From: Bacillus crepusculi
Lineage (GTDB): Bacteria; Bacillota; Bacilli; Bacillales; Bacillaceae
Reading direction: 5' to 3'
Assembly (NCBI RefSeq): GCF_014764715.1
Contig: NZ_JACXXE010000004.1
Coordinates: 238,722-302,721, forward strand
DNA: 64,000 nt
This document shows positions 17,543-25,906 of the stretch, piece by piece. The position numbers and the translations under genes were made by a program. Numbering within the stretch: the stretch's first letter is position 1; each line of letters starts with the position of its first letter. Under the pieces are notes generated by a model. That model was given only the letters and a program-made list of their open reading frames with translations. It made no database searches and was not told where the DNA came from.

Positions 17543-17564
17543 AAACCCCCGGTTCCCGGGGTTT
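17543..17564 (+). terminator. Terminator stem after the lipoprotein gene, T-tract cut short
   Basis: AAACCCC and GGGGTTT pair around a C/G-rich centre right after the stop codon. The expected T run is only three bases and is followed directly by the end of the IS1182-like remnant, as if the insertion replaced the tail. Confidence 0.7.
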
Positions 17565-18112
17565 CAGACCGTAGACAAACCTCACCTTTACTTTAAGTAA
17601 AAGTGGGGTTTTCACTTATTTTGATAACATCTATCAGTTGTTTACGCTGGACATGGTCCTTTCCATGTCCAGTTTGCTAGCTTTTTGAGATTCATGGCAG
17701 CGAAAGTAAGCATCGCCTGCATTGAAACTTTTTTTAGTCCACGAAGTTTCGTCCAACGCATACCATGCTTTTCTTTTGCATCCGCAAAAACACGTTCAAT
17801 CGTTTCTTTACGTTTTGCATAGATGTTCTTATTCATTTGGGTGTGTCTGAGATGGTCAGCTTCATCTAAGTAGTCCTGCCAAATATGACGATGAATCTGT
17901 TTAGTGTGATTTTGACTGTGTGTACAATTTTCAAGTAATTGGCAAGAACGACATATCACTGAATCAGACGCATATTGCTTATATCCCTCTCTCGTCGTTG
18001 TGCGATAAGAGAGAATTTGCCCGTTTGGGCAAATGTAACAATCAAAATGTGCATCATACACATATTCACTCTTTTTCAAGTAACCAGCTTTTGTTCTCGG
18101 ACGAGTTTTTAT
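17565..18112 (-). mobile_element. IS1182-family insertion sequence remnant
   Basis: About 550 bp keeping one end of an IS1182-type element: the terminal sequence CAGACCGTAGACAAACC, a subterminal hairpin (about 17580-17608), and the 3' third of the transposase. The other end and the transposase N-terminal two thirds are gone. The retained tip sits directly against the terminator stem of the upstream lipoprotein gene. The precise left boundary is inferred from where transposase similarity stops. Confidence 0.75.
17642..18112 (-). pseudogene. IS1182-family transposase, C-terminal fragment
   Basis: About 155 codons matching the C-terminal part of IS1182-type DDE transposases: RPRTKAGYLKKSEYVYD, YICPNGQ, a CRSC...C cysteine pair, RHIWQDYL, KETIERVFADAKEKHGMR (with the catalytic Glu region) and LTFAAMNLKKLA. 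The family length is about 450-480 residues, so roughly 300 N-terminal residues carrying the first catalytic Asp residues are missing. The frame continues a few codons upstream into unrelated AT-rich sequence. It cannot encode an active transposase. Confidence 0.88.
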
Positions 18113-18264
18113 AAAAACACTATATATGTATTTCACATCACCCAAAAATATTATTAAAATTAATTACATTTAAATTTAAATTATTCTTTAATGGTAAATT
18201 TAAACTCTTTTATTTTATCAATATGTTAAAATTAATTACCAATTAAAGGAGTGATATCAAAAAT

Positions 18265-19086
18265 ATGAAAATTAACTTTATGTTGAAGAGAGCCACAATT
18301 TTAACTGTATTCGTTTTTACTCTTAGCGCTTTATCACCTTTGACTAGTTTCGCAGAACCTAATCAAGTTAAAGATCCTGTTTTAGAAGGGGTCTTAGCTT
18401 CTGAGACTGTAGAAGGGATAGACACTACTGTAAAATTAGATGATAGCGTTCTATCCAAAAGTTTTGATCTCGAAGAAGAAGTTATGAATCTACCTTCTAT
18501 AAATGAAATGACAAATAAAGAAAAAAAATTATTTTATCAAATAGTAGACCAACAAACAGAATTATCCGGTGTTGACGAAAAAGAATTATTTAAAGAAGCA
18601 ATAGTAGATTTCTTTGATGAAAATTCTGAAACATATCAAGATTTGACTGGTGTACAATCTGAATTAGAAAAAGAAATGGAATCTTTAGATAATAATCAAA
18701 ATGACTTTAGTGATAATCAATTTGCTACAATAAAAAATACTTTTAGTGATATGATTGGAATTAAAGAGACTCAGGCAGCTTGGAAGATTGGTTTATCTGT
18801 AAGGGTAACAGGTGCTATAATAAACACTGCTATTGGAATAGCAGTGGGAGGGGGAGTAGGAGCTATTCAATCATTTATTATCAGTAAAGGAAAGAAAGAA
18901 GCTCAGAAAATATTTACCCGAACAGTTACAAGTAAACTAAAAGCATGGGGTGCAAAACACCTAGCAACAGCAGTTGGCGTTTCTGTAGCTTTCGCTTTAA
19001 ATTATTTAGACATTGGTACTCAAATTGCTAAACAGTTAGATAAACGAGATAAACGACCTAATAATGGTTGGGTTGATATATATTAA
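18265..19086 (+). CDS. Secreted protein of unknown function with C-terminal hydrophobic hairpin
   Basis: I do not recognise this 273-residue protein. It has a Sec signal peptide (residues 1-30, ending TSFA-EPNQ) and an acidic, helical middle (about 60-165). The C-terminal 105 residues are glycine/alanine-rich with two hydrophobic stretches (about 181-206 and 231-250) separated by a Lys-rich segment. The net charge changes sharply from acidic to basic near residue 172, after ETQAA. Acidic pro-region plus basic membrane-active tail resembles secreted toxin or bacteriocin precursors. The gene is much more AT-rich than its neighbours and lies beside an IS remnant. AAAGGAG precedes ATG 18265 with a rather long gap. 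A 57-codon membrane-protein gene follows after 17 bp. Confidence 0.7.
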   Translation: MKINFMLKRATILTVFVFTLSALSPLTSFAEPNQVKDPVLEGVLASETVEGIDTTVKLDDSVLSKSFDLEEEVMNLPSINEMTNKEKKLFYQIVDQQTELSGVDEKELFKEAIVDFFDENSETYQDLTGVQSELEKEMESLDNNQNDFSDNQFATIKNTFSDMIGIKETQAAWKIGLSVRVTGAIINTAIGIAVGGGVGAIQSFIISKGKKEAQKIFTRTVTSKLKAWGAKHLATAVGVSVAFALNYLDIGTQIAKQLDKRDKRPNNGWVDIY

Positions 19087-19103
19087 GAGGAGTCTATTAT
19101 TAT

Positions 19104-19277
19104 ATGAAAAATATAATGAAATACATTGTCTTTGCATGTGTAATTACAATATTTTATTATTTCTATAATATGTATGTACCTAAAAATATTTTTTATTTTC
19201 TTGCTTTGCCTATTACCTTTATTATTTATTGGTTTATTTCCAAAATATTCGATAAAAAAGAAAGGTCCGATAACTGA
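19104..19277 (+). CDS. Small two-segment membrane protein, possible immunity protein
   Basis: A 57-residue ORF (MKNIMKYIVFACVITIFYYF, then YNMYVPKNIFYFLALPITFI, then a charged tail KIFDKKERSDN). It has two hydrophobic segments with a Lys-rich N-terminus, so a membrane hairpin with both ends inside is likely. AGAGGAG lies 11 nt upstream of ATG 19104. It directly follows the secreted protein at 18265-19086, shares its low GC, and the pair ends before a strong terminator. A small membrane partner next to a secreted membrane-active protein is the usual layout for self-immunity, but this is inference and no family was recognised. Confidence 0.6.
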   Translation: MKNIMKYIVFACVITIFYYFYNMYVPKNIFYFLALPITFIIYWFISKIFDKKERSDN

Positions 19278-19374
19278 GTTTTTAAACCATTTTTAGTAGA
19301 AAAGATTGTATGATATTTACTTACTTTCAGTTTGGTTTACAAATTTAATATCTTTTCTCCATAAACAATTTAAT

Positions 19375-19402
19375 AAACGCCCTCTTTTAAAAGAGGGCGT
19401 TT
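19375..19402. terminator. Bidirectional terminator between the small membrane protein and natB
   Basis: AAACGCCCTCTTTT and AAAAGAGGGCGTTT form a perfect 14-bp inverted repeat without extra loop bases, with T-rich sequence on both sides. It serves the + strand pair and the - strand natAB operon. Confidence 0.9.
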
Positions 19403-19404
19403 AT

Positions 19405-20580
19405 TTATTTTGCCAGCATCCATTTCTCTTTCATAAACAAGCTTCTCACGACGACAAACAAGATGACGACTGCGAGGGCCGAGGAGCCGAGTGTCAGGGC
19501 GATAGACATTGGATCGAGGATACCAAACATCAATTGCTTACACAGCGCGTGAATATTGAGGAATGGGATCGCAAAGTAATACGTATCTAGCTGCGTAGCA
19601 CCTGCTCTCATGGTAAAGAACATCGGAAGCACACCTAGTGTAATAATCATGGACATGTAAGACTGTGCTTCTTTGACTGAACCTGAAACCACGCTGATCA
19701 GCAGTTCGATCATCGATACCATGAAGGAGAAGATAATTAATGCCGCAAACATGACGCCGATAATGCTCCACATTTGATCACCAAAATTCAGTGCTTGTTT
19801 CAGCTTTTCTGTAAAGAGTAATGTGGATAGAAGCAGCATGCCGATGGCCACAATTCCACTTAAAATACCAAACATGGAGACAGCGAGCCATTTCCCAATT
19901 AAAAGCTGGAGTCTGCTGGCCGGTGTCAGGAATAAGGCTTCAATCGACTTTCGGTCCTTTTCACCCGCAACAATATCAAGCGCAGCTGGTAAAGCACCAG
20001 AGATGACGGAGGTCACCAAGATCATAGGAAGAAGAATCGACAAAAGCATAGCGGTCATTCCGTTTTCCCCTTCTTCGCCTTCCTCTACATCAACAGACTG
20101 CACCTCAAACGGATGAATAACGGACGTGTTGATTTGATCGTTTGCTAAACGTTTTTCCACCACTTGATTTTGATACTGCTCTAGCAATGATTGCAGCATT
20201 TGAACCGTTATGACCGAATCATCGTCCGTTGTATATCCATAGATTTTGATCGCAAATGACTTTTGATGCTGAAGCATATCGTCTGCCTCTTTCGGCATTT
20301 CCAGGTAAGCATTCGCCTTTCCATCTTTGACAGCTTGCTGCGGGTCTTCAAATGTTTCAAGTGTGAGGTTTTTAACCTCTTTGATCATTTGATTCATTTC
20401 AGTTGGAAGCTGTTCATTCACTGCGACCGTATAGGTTTCATCCCCTGGGTCTGCAATCATGCTTTCATAAAAGAACACAAGCCCAAGCATCGTCAAAAGG
20501 GGAATCAGCACTGTTAAAAGGAGCGTTTTTCGGTCTCTTAGTGCATCTGTCATTTCTTTAAAAAATACGGTTTTCCACAT
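19405..20580 (-). CDS. natB: Na+ efflux ABC transporter permease NatB
   Basis: A 391-residue permease of the NatAB sodium exporter (ABC-2 type). It has an N-terminal membrane segment (LLTVLIPLLTMLGLVFFYES), a long extracytoplasmic loop (about 40-170), then five C-terminal hydrophobic segments, including AGEKDRKSIEALFLTPASRLQLLIGK, a hallmark ABC-2 coupling region. Length and order match B. subtilis NatB. Its ATG overlaps the natA stop as TAATG, so translation is coupled. Expected control is by the divergently encoded NatK-NatR two-component system. Confidence 0.94.
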   Translation of the reverse strand: MWKTVFFKEMTDALRDRKTLLLTVLIPLLTMLGLVFFYESMIADPGDETYTVAVNEQLPTEMNQMIKEVKNLTLETFEDPQQAVKDGKANAYLEMPKEADDMLQHQKSFAIKIYGYTTDDDSVITVQMLQSLLEQYQNQVVEKRLANDQINTSVIHPFEVQSVDVEEGEEGENGMTAMLLSILLPMILVTSVISGALPAALDIVAGEKDRKSIEALFLTPASRLQLLIGKWLAVSMFGILSGIVAIGMLLLSTLLFTEKLKQALNFGDQMWSIIGVMFAALIIFSFMVSMIELLISVVSGSVKEAQSYMSMIITLGVLPMFFTMRAGATQLDTYYFAIPFLNIHALCKQLMFGILDPMSIALTLGSSALAVVILFVVVRSLFMKEKWMLAK

Positions 20581-21320
20581 TATGAAATCCCCCTAGCGAG
20601 CTTCGACATAAAGATATAGTTCAGGTCTTCACTTTGTTCCTGTGCATATAATTCTGGAAGTGTCCCTTTGTAAACAAGCTCTCCTTGATGAATCATCATG
20701 ACGCTGTCACAGAGCTGGCTGACTTCTTCCATGATGTGACTTGAAAATAGGATGGTTTTATTTTGCTGTTTGAGCTGATGAATAAAATCTCTGAAAATAT
20801 TACTTGAGGTGATGTCTAGGCCTGTCGTTGGCTCATCAAATAAGATAATATCAGGATCATGAATTAAGGTTCTGGCAATCGCCACCTTTTGTTTCATCCC
20901 CCTTGAAAATCCTTTCACCTTGCGATCCATATATTGTCTCATCCCAAAACGCTTTGCCAAATCCTCTATTCTTGCTTTGATTTCATGCTGATCTAGGCCA
21001 TATAATTTGCCAAAGTATTCAAGGTTTTCTCGTGCCGTCAAACGGTCGTATAGCCCCGTCTCTCCACCAAACAAGACACCAATTCGCTTTTTCACTTCTG
21101 TTGATTCTTTCACCGTATCAAAGCCTGCGACAGTGACTGTTCCATGCGTAGGCTCCAATAACGTCGCAACCGCACGCAATAATGTGGTTTTTCCTGCACC
21201 ATTTTCCCCCAAGATGCCAACAACTTCCCCTTCCTTCACGGAGAACGTCATGTGTTTCATCGCTTTCACGACTTTTTTCTTATCTTTAAACCAGCAGCTG
21301 CAATCGCTGAGAGTAATCAT
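20580..21320 (-). CDS. natA: Na+ efflux ABC transporter ATP-binding protein NatA
   Basis: A 246-residue ATPase, same length as B. subtilis NatA, driving electrogenic Na+ extrusion with NatB. Walker A GENGAGKTT, the signature FSRGMKQKVAIAR, Walker B IILFDEPTTGLD and the switch His in SSHIMEE are present. ATG 21320 has AAAGGGGCG upstream; the open frame continues to 21380 without a ribosome site and across the probable promoter. Divergent from natR. Confidence 0.95.
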   Translation of the reverse strand: MITLSDCSCWFKDKKKVVKAMKHMTFSVKEGEVVGILGENGAGKTTLLRAVATLLEPTHGTVTVAGFDTVKESTEVKKRIGVLFGGETGLYDRLTARENLEYFGKLYGLDQHEIKARIEDLAKRFGMRQYMDRKVKGFSRGMKQKVAIARTLIHDPDIILFDEPTTGLDITSSNIFRDFIHQLKQQNKTILFSSHIMEEVSQLCDSVMMIHQGELVYKGTLPELYAQEQSEDLNYIFMSKLARGIS

Positions 21321-21375
21321 TAGATTCGCCCCTTTCGACTTTCTAAGTCTATGATAGAAAAAATAATGCTTGCCT

Positions 21376-21389
21376 GACATAAAAATGTC
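21376..21389. promoter_or_regulatory. Inverted repeat in the natA-natR divergent region
   Basis: GACAT-AAAA-ATGTC is a perfect inverted repeat about 55 bp upstream of natA. The B. subtilis response regulator NatR acts on the natA promoter region, so this is a candidate target; the B. subtilis site sequence is not known to me. Confidence 0.35.
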
Positions 21390-21481
21390 GCGAAACGTCC
21401 TTTTTCTGTCTTGAAATGATCTATTTTAAAAAAACAAATGGTAAAATAGACAAATAATAAGAAGAGTCATAGGTGATTTTT

Positions 21482-22183
21482 ATGATAAAAGTGGGTCTCG
21501 TTGATGATTACCGAGTAGATTTAGAAAAGCTGCACGCCATTGTAAGCAGAATGGAGACTGTTGACATTGTCTTTGTCACACAGTCAGCAGAGGATGCCTA
21601 TGAGAAGGTCAAACAGGGAGACATTGATCTGTTGTTCGCAGACATTGAAATGCCCGGAATGTCCGGTTATGAATTAGCGGACCTCATCCATTCTCACGCA
21701 CTGAATGTCGATGTTGTGTTTGTGACAGGAAACAGCGGATATGCGGTCCATGCGTTTGATTTGAATGTTCATGATTATATTATGAAGCCCTATCATGCCG
21801 ATCGAATTGCCAAATCCTTAGAGCGCTACATGTCAACCAAGCAGGAGAAAAGCATTCATGGACGGCTTCTCATCAAGCAGCAGTCAGATATCCATGTCTT
21901 GCAGAAGAAGGATGTCATTTTTGTTGAACGAACCGGCCGATCAACGACCATTGTGACAACAACGGGAGATATCCAAACATACCAGACGTTAAACGAGTTA
22001 AAGGGAGATTTAGCTGAAAAGGATTTTATACGCTCGCACCGATCGTTTATTATCAATATTCACTACATTAAAAACTTTTCGGCGTATGCCAAAAATTCGT
22101 TTATCGTGGCTTTTGAAGGCACTGATAAAAAAGCCATGATGACCAAACAGCAATTAGAGTACTTTAAGAAATACTATTTTTAA
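21482..22183 (+). CDS. natR: Two-component response regulator NatR (LytTR type)
   Basis: A 233-residue response regulator controlling natAB. The receiver domain (1-120) has acidic D8/D9, phospho-acceptor D54 in LLFADIEMPG, and conserved Lys in IMKPYH. The C-terminal LytTR DNA-binding domain (about 130-233) has FVERTGRSTTIVTT and the terminal FIRSHRSFIINIHYI motif. ATG 21482 has AGGTGA 5 nt upstream; a GTG at 21473 lies inside that ribosome site. It is followed by natK after 11 bp. Confidence 0.93.
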   Translation: MIKVGLVDDYRVDLEKLHAIVSRMETVDIVFVTQSAEDAYEKVKQGDIDLLFADIEMPGMSGYELADLIHSHALNVDVVFVTGNSGYAVHAFDLNVHDYIMKPYHADRIAKSLERYMSTKQEKSIHGRLLIKQQSDIHVLQKKDVIFVERTGRSTTIVTTTGDIQTYQTLNELKGDLAEKDFIRSHRSFIINIHYIKNFSAYAKNSFIVAFEGTDKKAMMTKQQLEYFKKYYF

Positions 22184-22194
22184 GGAGAACGAAC

Positions 22195-23169
22195 GTGAAC
22201 GCTTTCTATCTTGGATTCCGCATATATGCTCTCATATGGCTAGGTCTTGCGTTTCAAGCTACGGCTGAGGCTTTTCTTCCGTTAACGTCATTGGTATTGT
22301 GGCTTCTCACCCTTTGTGTCATTGGTCTTTATACATTTTTTATTTGCAAAAGATTTTGGCCACATACCAGTGGATACGTGATCTTAGCCGCTTTTGTGCT
22401 GATCACCTGCGCAGGGCTTTCGCTTTTTCTGACACAAGAAAATGGGCTGGGCCACCTTTTGACTTTTATGATCATGATCACAGCAGATCTCCTTTCATTG
22501 AAGATGATGCAGACAGAACGCCGGTTAAACGGACGGCTTCAAGAACTGACAAACGCAGAATCGAGAACCAATGAATTGCTACTTGAGCTGCGCAGTAAAC
22601 ACCATGAAACAGCCAGACATTTAAATGCCTTTTCCACATCGAACGACGAGCATGAGATCAAAGATTTCATTCAGCAATACGTCAAACATTTCCCTTGGAT
22701 TAAAGGGGAAAATGCTTATATCGCCTCAACCCTTCATCCCTTTTTCCAGCGGTCTGAAAAAGAGAAGATTGCACTTTCCCTAGATCTTCAAGCACCATTT
22801 TCTTCCCTTCCTTTTTCTAAGGCTGATCAGGTTAGTTTTACTGGCAACCTGCTTGACAATGCACTAGATGCAGCAATTGAAGCGAAGCAAGCCGGGAAAG
22901 AGGGTAGCATCACGATCACGACCTCCATACGGAGCGGGCTATTTTTGATCCACTGTGAAAACAGTACAAAAGGAATGGAAAAACACGTATTAGATCATTT
23001 GTTCAAAACCTTTGGCCGCTCGACAAAAGGTGGCGATCATCAAGGAATGGGGACGTATATCATTCATCAGCTGGTCGAAAAGGCAGACGGTACGCTTGAT
23101 TTCACTTACCGCTCTCCAAATCTGCGGCTCATCATCAAAATCCCTCTCACGGGTGACATAAAAAAATAA
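22195..23169 (+). CDS. natK: Sensor histidine kinase NatK
   Basis: A 324-residue membrane sensor kinase of the GHKL/SPOB-like group. There are four hydrophobic segments in the first 110 residues, a coiled-coil linker, the phospho-acceptor region RSKHHETARHLNAFS, and an ATPase domain with N-box GNLLDNALDAAIEA and G-box GMGTYI. It phosphorylates NatR. The start is GTG 22195 with AAGGAG 6 nt upstream. Length fits B. subtilis NatK (about 317). Ends in a bidirectional terminator. Confidence 0.93.
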   Translation: MNAFYLGFRIYALIWLGLAFQATAEAFLPLTSLVLWLLTLCVIGLYTFFICKRFWPHTSGYVILAAFVLITCAGLSLFLTQENGLGHLLTFMIMITADLLSLKMMQTERRLNGRLQELTNAESRTNELLLELRSKHHETARHLNAFSTSNDEHEIKDFIQQYVKHFPWIKGENAYIASTLHPFFQRSEKEKIALSLDLQAPFSSLPFSKADQVSFTGNLLDNALDAAIEAKQAGKEGSITITTSIRSGLFLIHCENSTKGMEKHVLDHLFKTFGRSTKGGDHQGMGTYIIHQLVEKADGTLDFTYRSPNLRLIIKIPLTGDIKK

Positions 23170-23194
23170 GGTGCAGCAGTGCACCTTATTTTTT
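23161..23194. terminator. Bidirectional terminator natK / yccK
   Basis: AAAAAATAAGGTGCA pairs with TGCACCTTATTTTTT around GCAG, a perfect 15-bp stem that overlaps the natK stop and lies 4 bp past the yccK stop. Confidence 0.93.
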
Positions 23195-23197
23195 ATG

Positions 23198-24127
23198 TTA
23201 AGAGAAGATTTGGTCGATTTGCTTGATTTCCTCTTCTGTTAATTGAACATCATTTGTTTTGAGGTTTTGCAAGACTTGCTCTGCTCGTTTTGCACCAGGA
23301 ATAATGGCATCAATGCCATCCTGCGCTAAGAGCCAAGCCAGTGCGACATGTGCCGTTTCTGCATTCTTCGATTGTGCAATGACCTTGAGCTTGTCTACCT
23401 TTTCGAGGTTTTGAAGGAATGCATCGCCTTGGAAAAGCGGGTCCTTCGCTCGAATGTCATCAAATGTCGCATCCTTTGTAAATTTCCCAGTCAACAAGCC
23501 TGATGCCAACGGAAAATAAGGAATAAAGGAAATGCCATGCTCGACGCAGTATGGGAGGAGATCCTGCTCCGCCTGACGTTTGAGCAGAGAATACTCCGAC
23601 TGAAGTACGTCTAAGTAACCATCTCGGTTAAAGGCTTGTAGCTGTTCAAAATCGAGATTTGATGCACCAATCGCCCTGATTTTCCCTTCATCCTTCAATT
23701 CCTTTAATGTGCCTGCCACTTCTTCCAGCGGCGTGCGCCCGTCCGGGAAATGCATGTAGTACAAATCAATATAATCTGTTTGCAGCCGTTTCAGGCTATT
23801 TTCGACCTGGCCTCTTAAAAAATCACGGCTGTTATCAAGTTCAATTTGCCCGTTTACTTCTTTATGAGCCCCTTTTGTCGCAAGGACAAGCTTTTCTCTG
23901 CCGCCTCTTTTGGCAATGATCTCACCGATCAATTCCTCTGAACGACCCAGCCCATAAATAAAAGCAGAATCTAAGAAATTGACACCTTGATCAAGAGCCG
24001 TCTCCACAAGCTCCCGTCCAGCATCTTCACTTAGATTCGGGAATAAGTTATGTCCACCTACCGCATTCGTACCAAGCCCTATCGGATTCACCTGTAAATC
24101 AGTTCGTCCAAGCGTTACCTTTTTCAA
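23198..24127 (-). CDS. yccK: Aldo/keto reductase YccK
   Basis: A 309-residue NADPH-dependent aldo-keto reductase (TIM barrel). The catalytic tetrad is visible: Asp and Tyr in [14 protein letters not shown], Lys in LATKGAHK, and His in YYMHFPDG. The C-terminal [13 protein letters not shown] binds NADPH. It resembles the B. subtilis YccK/IolS group, and its place beside natAB supports YccK. Substrate unknown. Convergent with natK. Confidence 0.88.
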   Translation of the reverse strand: MKKVTLGRTDLQVNPIGLGTNAVGGHNLFPNLSEDAGRELVETALDQGVNFLDSAFIYGLGRSEELIGEIIAKRGGREKLVLATKGAHKEVNGQIELDNSRDFLRGQVENSLKRLQTDYIDLYYMHFPDGRTPLEEVAGTLKELKDEGKIRAIGASNLDFEQLQAFNRDGYLDVLQSEYSLLKRQAEQDLLPYCVEHGISFIPYFPLASGLLTGKFTKDATFDDIRAKDPLFQGDAFLQNLEKVDKLKVIAQSKNAETAHVALAWLLAQDGIDAIIPGAKRAEQVLQNLKTNDVQLTEEEIKQIDQIFS

Positions 24128-24286
24128 AAGCTCATCTCCCTTATTCTCTTAATCATCCTTATTTTCCCATGAATCATTTCCAACATTCAAGTATCCTGCT
24201 CTCTGAAAATCAACCTGCAGGTGGACGCCGTGAAAATAGAAGGTGCGTATGATGAAGATAGACTAAAACGAAAGGGAGATCTTCTC

Positions 24287-24505
24287 ATGACCATTCAAAT
24301 TGTCATCATCATGATCATTCTGCTGCTGAGAACAGGCAAGGAAAAAGAAATCCGCCCCGTCAGGCTTATCATAGGACCGCTCATTTTATTAGGCGCTTTC
24401 TCTTTTTCGTTCACTCAGCATATTCAACTGACAGCTATGAGCCTGCTTGTGATTACTGGTTTTGCAATCGGGCTGTGGAGAGGTAAACACCGTCTTGTGA
24501 AATAG
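24287..24505 (+). CDS. Small membrane protein, possibly a shortened CcdC-like (DUF1453) protein
   Basis: A 72-residue protein with three hydrophobic stretches: an N-terminal helix, then LIIGPLILLGAF and AMSLLVITGFAIGLWRGK. The pattern of a short basic loop after the first helix (RTGKEKEIRPVRL) and a final GLWRGKHRLVK resembles the N-terminal half of CcdC/DUF1453 membrane proteins, which are about twice as long. It is either a naturally short relative or a truncated copy. ATG 24287 has GGGAG 8 nt upstream; the frame begins earlier at 24221 without a ribosome site. No operon partner. Confidence 0.5.
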   Translation: MTIQIVIIMIILLLRTGKEKEIRPVRLIIGPLILLGAFSFSFTQHIQLTAMSLLVITGFAIGLWRGKHRLVK

Positions 24506-24819
24506 AAACTACCTTCATTTCAAGATTTTTATACAAAAAAACATTTAAAACCCATGATAAATCTATAAATCAATTCTTATTAACTAGTATATTATGCTTA
24601 TTTAATTCCTTTTTTTATAGGTAATTGTGTTAAAAATTATCAAAGATAGGGACTAAAACCTATTCCTCATCACGAATGAATTCCGATAGAATGAATAGTG
24701 CAAATCGTCATTAGGAGATTTTCCCCTTTAACGCCCGAATATACCTTTCTATCTGTTTCTTTTTTCTTAGTCAGATAGCGGGATTGAAATGACGAAAGAA
24801 AAGCAAAGGAGCATCAACT
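24506..24819. other. Intergenic region upstream of ycdA
   Basis: About 310 bp of AT-rich sequence with no clear gene. A GTTAAA / GGGACT pair with a 14-bp gap loosely resembles a sigmaB promoter, and several TATA-like boxes occur, but none is convincing. No hairpin-plus-T terminator follows the small gene at 24287. Confidence 0.3.
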
Positions 24820-25860
24820 GTGAATCTTAAAAAAATAAGTGCACTCCTCATGATTTCATTCGTGATGATCATCTCTGCAGCCTGCCAGAGCTCAGCAAAA
24901 TCAACCGATGCTGATCAAAAATCAACGAAAACAGCAGAGGTAAAAGTCAATAGCTACGAATATACGTTACCAGCAGACTCAACAACTACATTGCGGGACA
25001 ATGAAATGGTGTTAAAGGTCAACCTGACGATTACAAATAAAGGTGACAAAGCCCTTTCATTATATAACTCTGACTTCTCCCTTTATCAGGACGATGCCAA
25101 AGTATCTGATTTGAAATTTTACGGCAGTAAAGACCGCCTTGATCTTGGCTCATTGAACAAAGGAAAGTCACTGTCAGGTGCTCTTTATTTCCTAGTGGAT
25201 AAAGGCAAAAAATATCAGTTTATCTACCAAGACAGCATCAAGAAAAATAGTGACTCTATCGAAATTGAACTTGATGGCAGCAAGATACTCGATACAGCGA
25301 AAAAACTGGATAACCCAGCAAAAGCGCTATCAGCTTATACCGATATTATTGTCTTTGACAAAAAGAATGACCAATTCTCAGAATTAACGGGTGACAACCA
25401 ATCAGATGTCGTCAATAAATATCATGAAATGTTTGTGAAAGACTTCAAGAGAAGCGCAGGGATATATGGAAACGAAGTCAGTGACCGTGATATTCTGTCC
25501 ATGTACAAACGCATTCAAAACACCATGAAGGATAAAGCAAAAGTTGAAACCAGTGTGAAAACCATCTCAGATGACGAGGCGAAGGTTGTCGCACAAGTAA
25601 CAGGCATTGATGCTTCTAACTTAAAAGACAAACTTGATAAGCAAAGAGACGTGTTTTACAACGGAAAAATCCGCTCTAAAGAGGAATTGTATAAGAAAAG
25701 CTTGAACATGTATGCATCTGAATTCGAGAAGCTTCCTCCAGTCTCCAGCCCAGCTGAATATGAAGTGAAAATGAAACGTAATGGGGATGGTCAGTGGAAA
25801 ATCGACCTTAACGATTACAATACAGAGCAGTACATGAGCGGTTTTATTAAAACAAGATAA
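24820..25860 (+). CDS. ycdA: Lipoprotein YcdA (DUF4352 + DUF5105 type), paralogue 2
   Basis: A 346-residue lipoprotein with lipobox SAAC (acylated Cys 22), an Ig-like DUF4352 domain (about 45-160, YTLPADS...VLKVNLTITNKGDK) and a C-terminal DUF5105-like domain (TDIIVFDKKNDQFSELTGDN ... WKIDLNDYNTEQ). It parallels the lipoprotein at 16477-17538 along its whole length and is assigned as the ycdA orthologue because it lies between yccK and the gln genes as in B. subtilis. The start is GTG 24820 with AAAGGAG 8 nt upstream. Molecular role unknown. Confidence 0.78.
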   Translation: MNLKKISALLMISFVMIISAACQSSAKSTDADQKSTKTAEVKVNSYEYTLPADSTTTLRDNEMVLKVNLTITNKGDKALSLYNSDFSLYQDDAKVSDLKFYGSKDRLDLGSLNKGKSLSGALYFLVDKGKKYQFIYQDSIKKNSDSIEIELDGSKILDTAKKLDNPAKALSAYTDIIVFDKKNDQFSELTGDNQSDVVNKYHEMFVKDFKRSAGIYGNEVSDRDILSMYKRIQNTMKDKAKVETSVKTISDDEAKVVAQVTGIDASNLKDKLDKQRDVFYNGKIRSKEELYKKSLNMYASEFEKLPPVSSPAEYEVKMKRNGDGQWKIDLNDYNTEQYMSGFIKTR

Positions 25861-25862
25861 TC

Positions 25863-25903
25863 TAAAAAAAGACGCTGGCCCCTGAAGGTGCCGCGTCTTC
25901 TTT
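25863..25903. terminator. Bidirectional terminator after ycdA
   Basis: GACGC-GGC and GCC-GCGTC pair with one bulged base, flanked by A7 on the left and TTCTTT on the right. It separates ycdA (+) from the converging SEC-C gene (-). Confidence 0.8.
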
Positions 25904-25906
25904 GTG

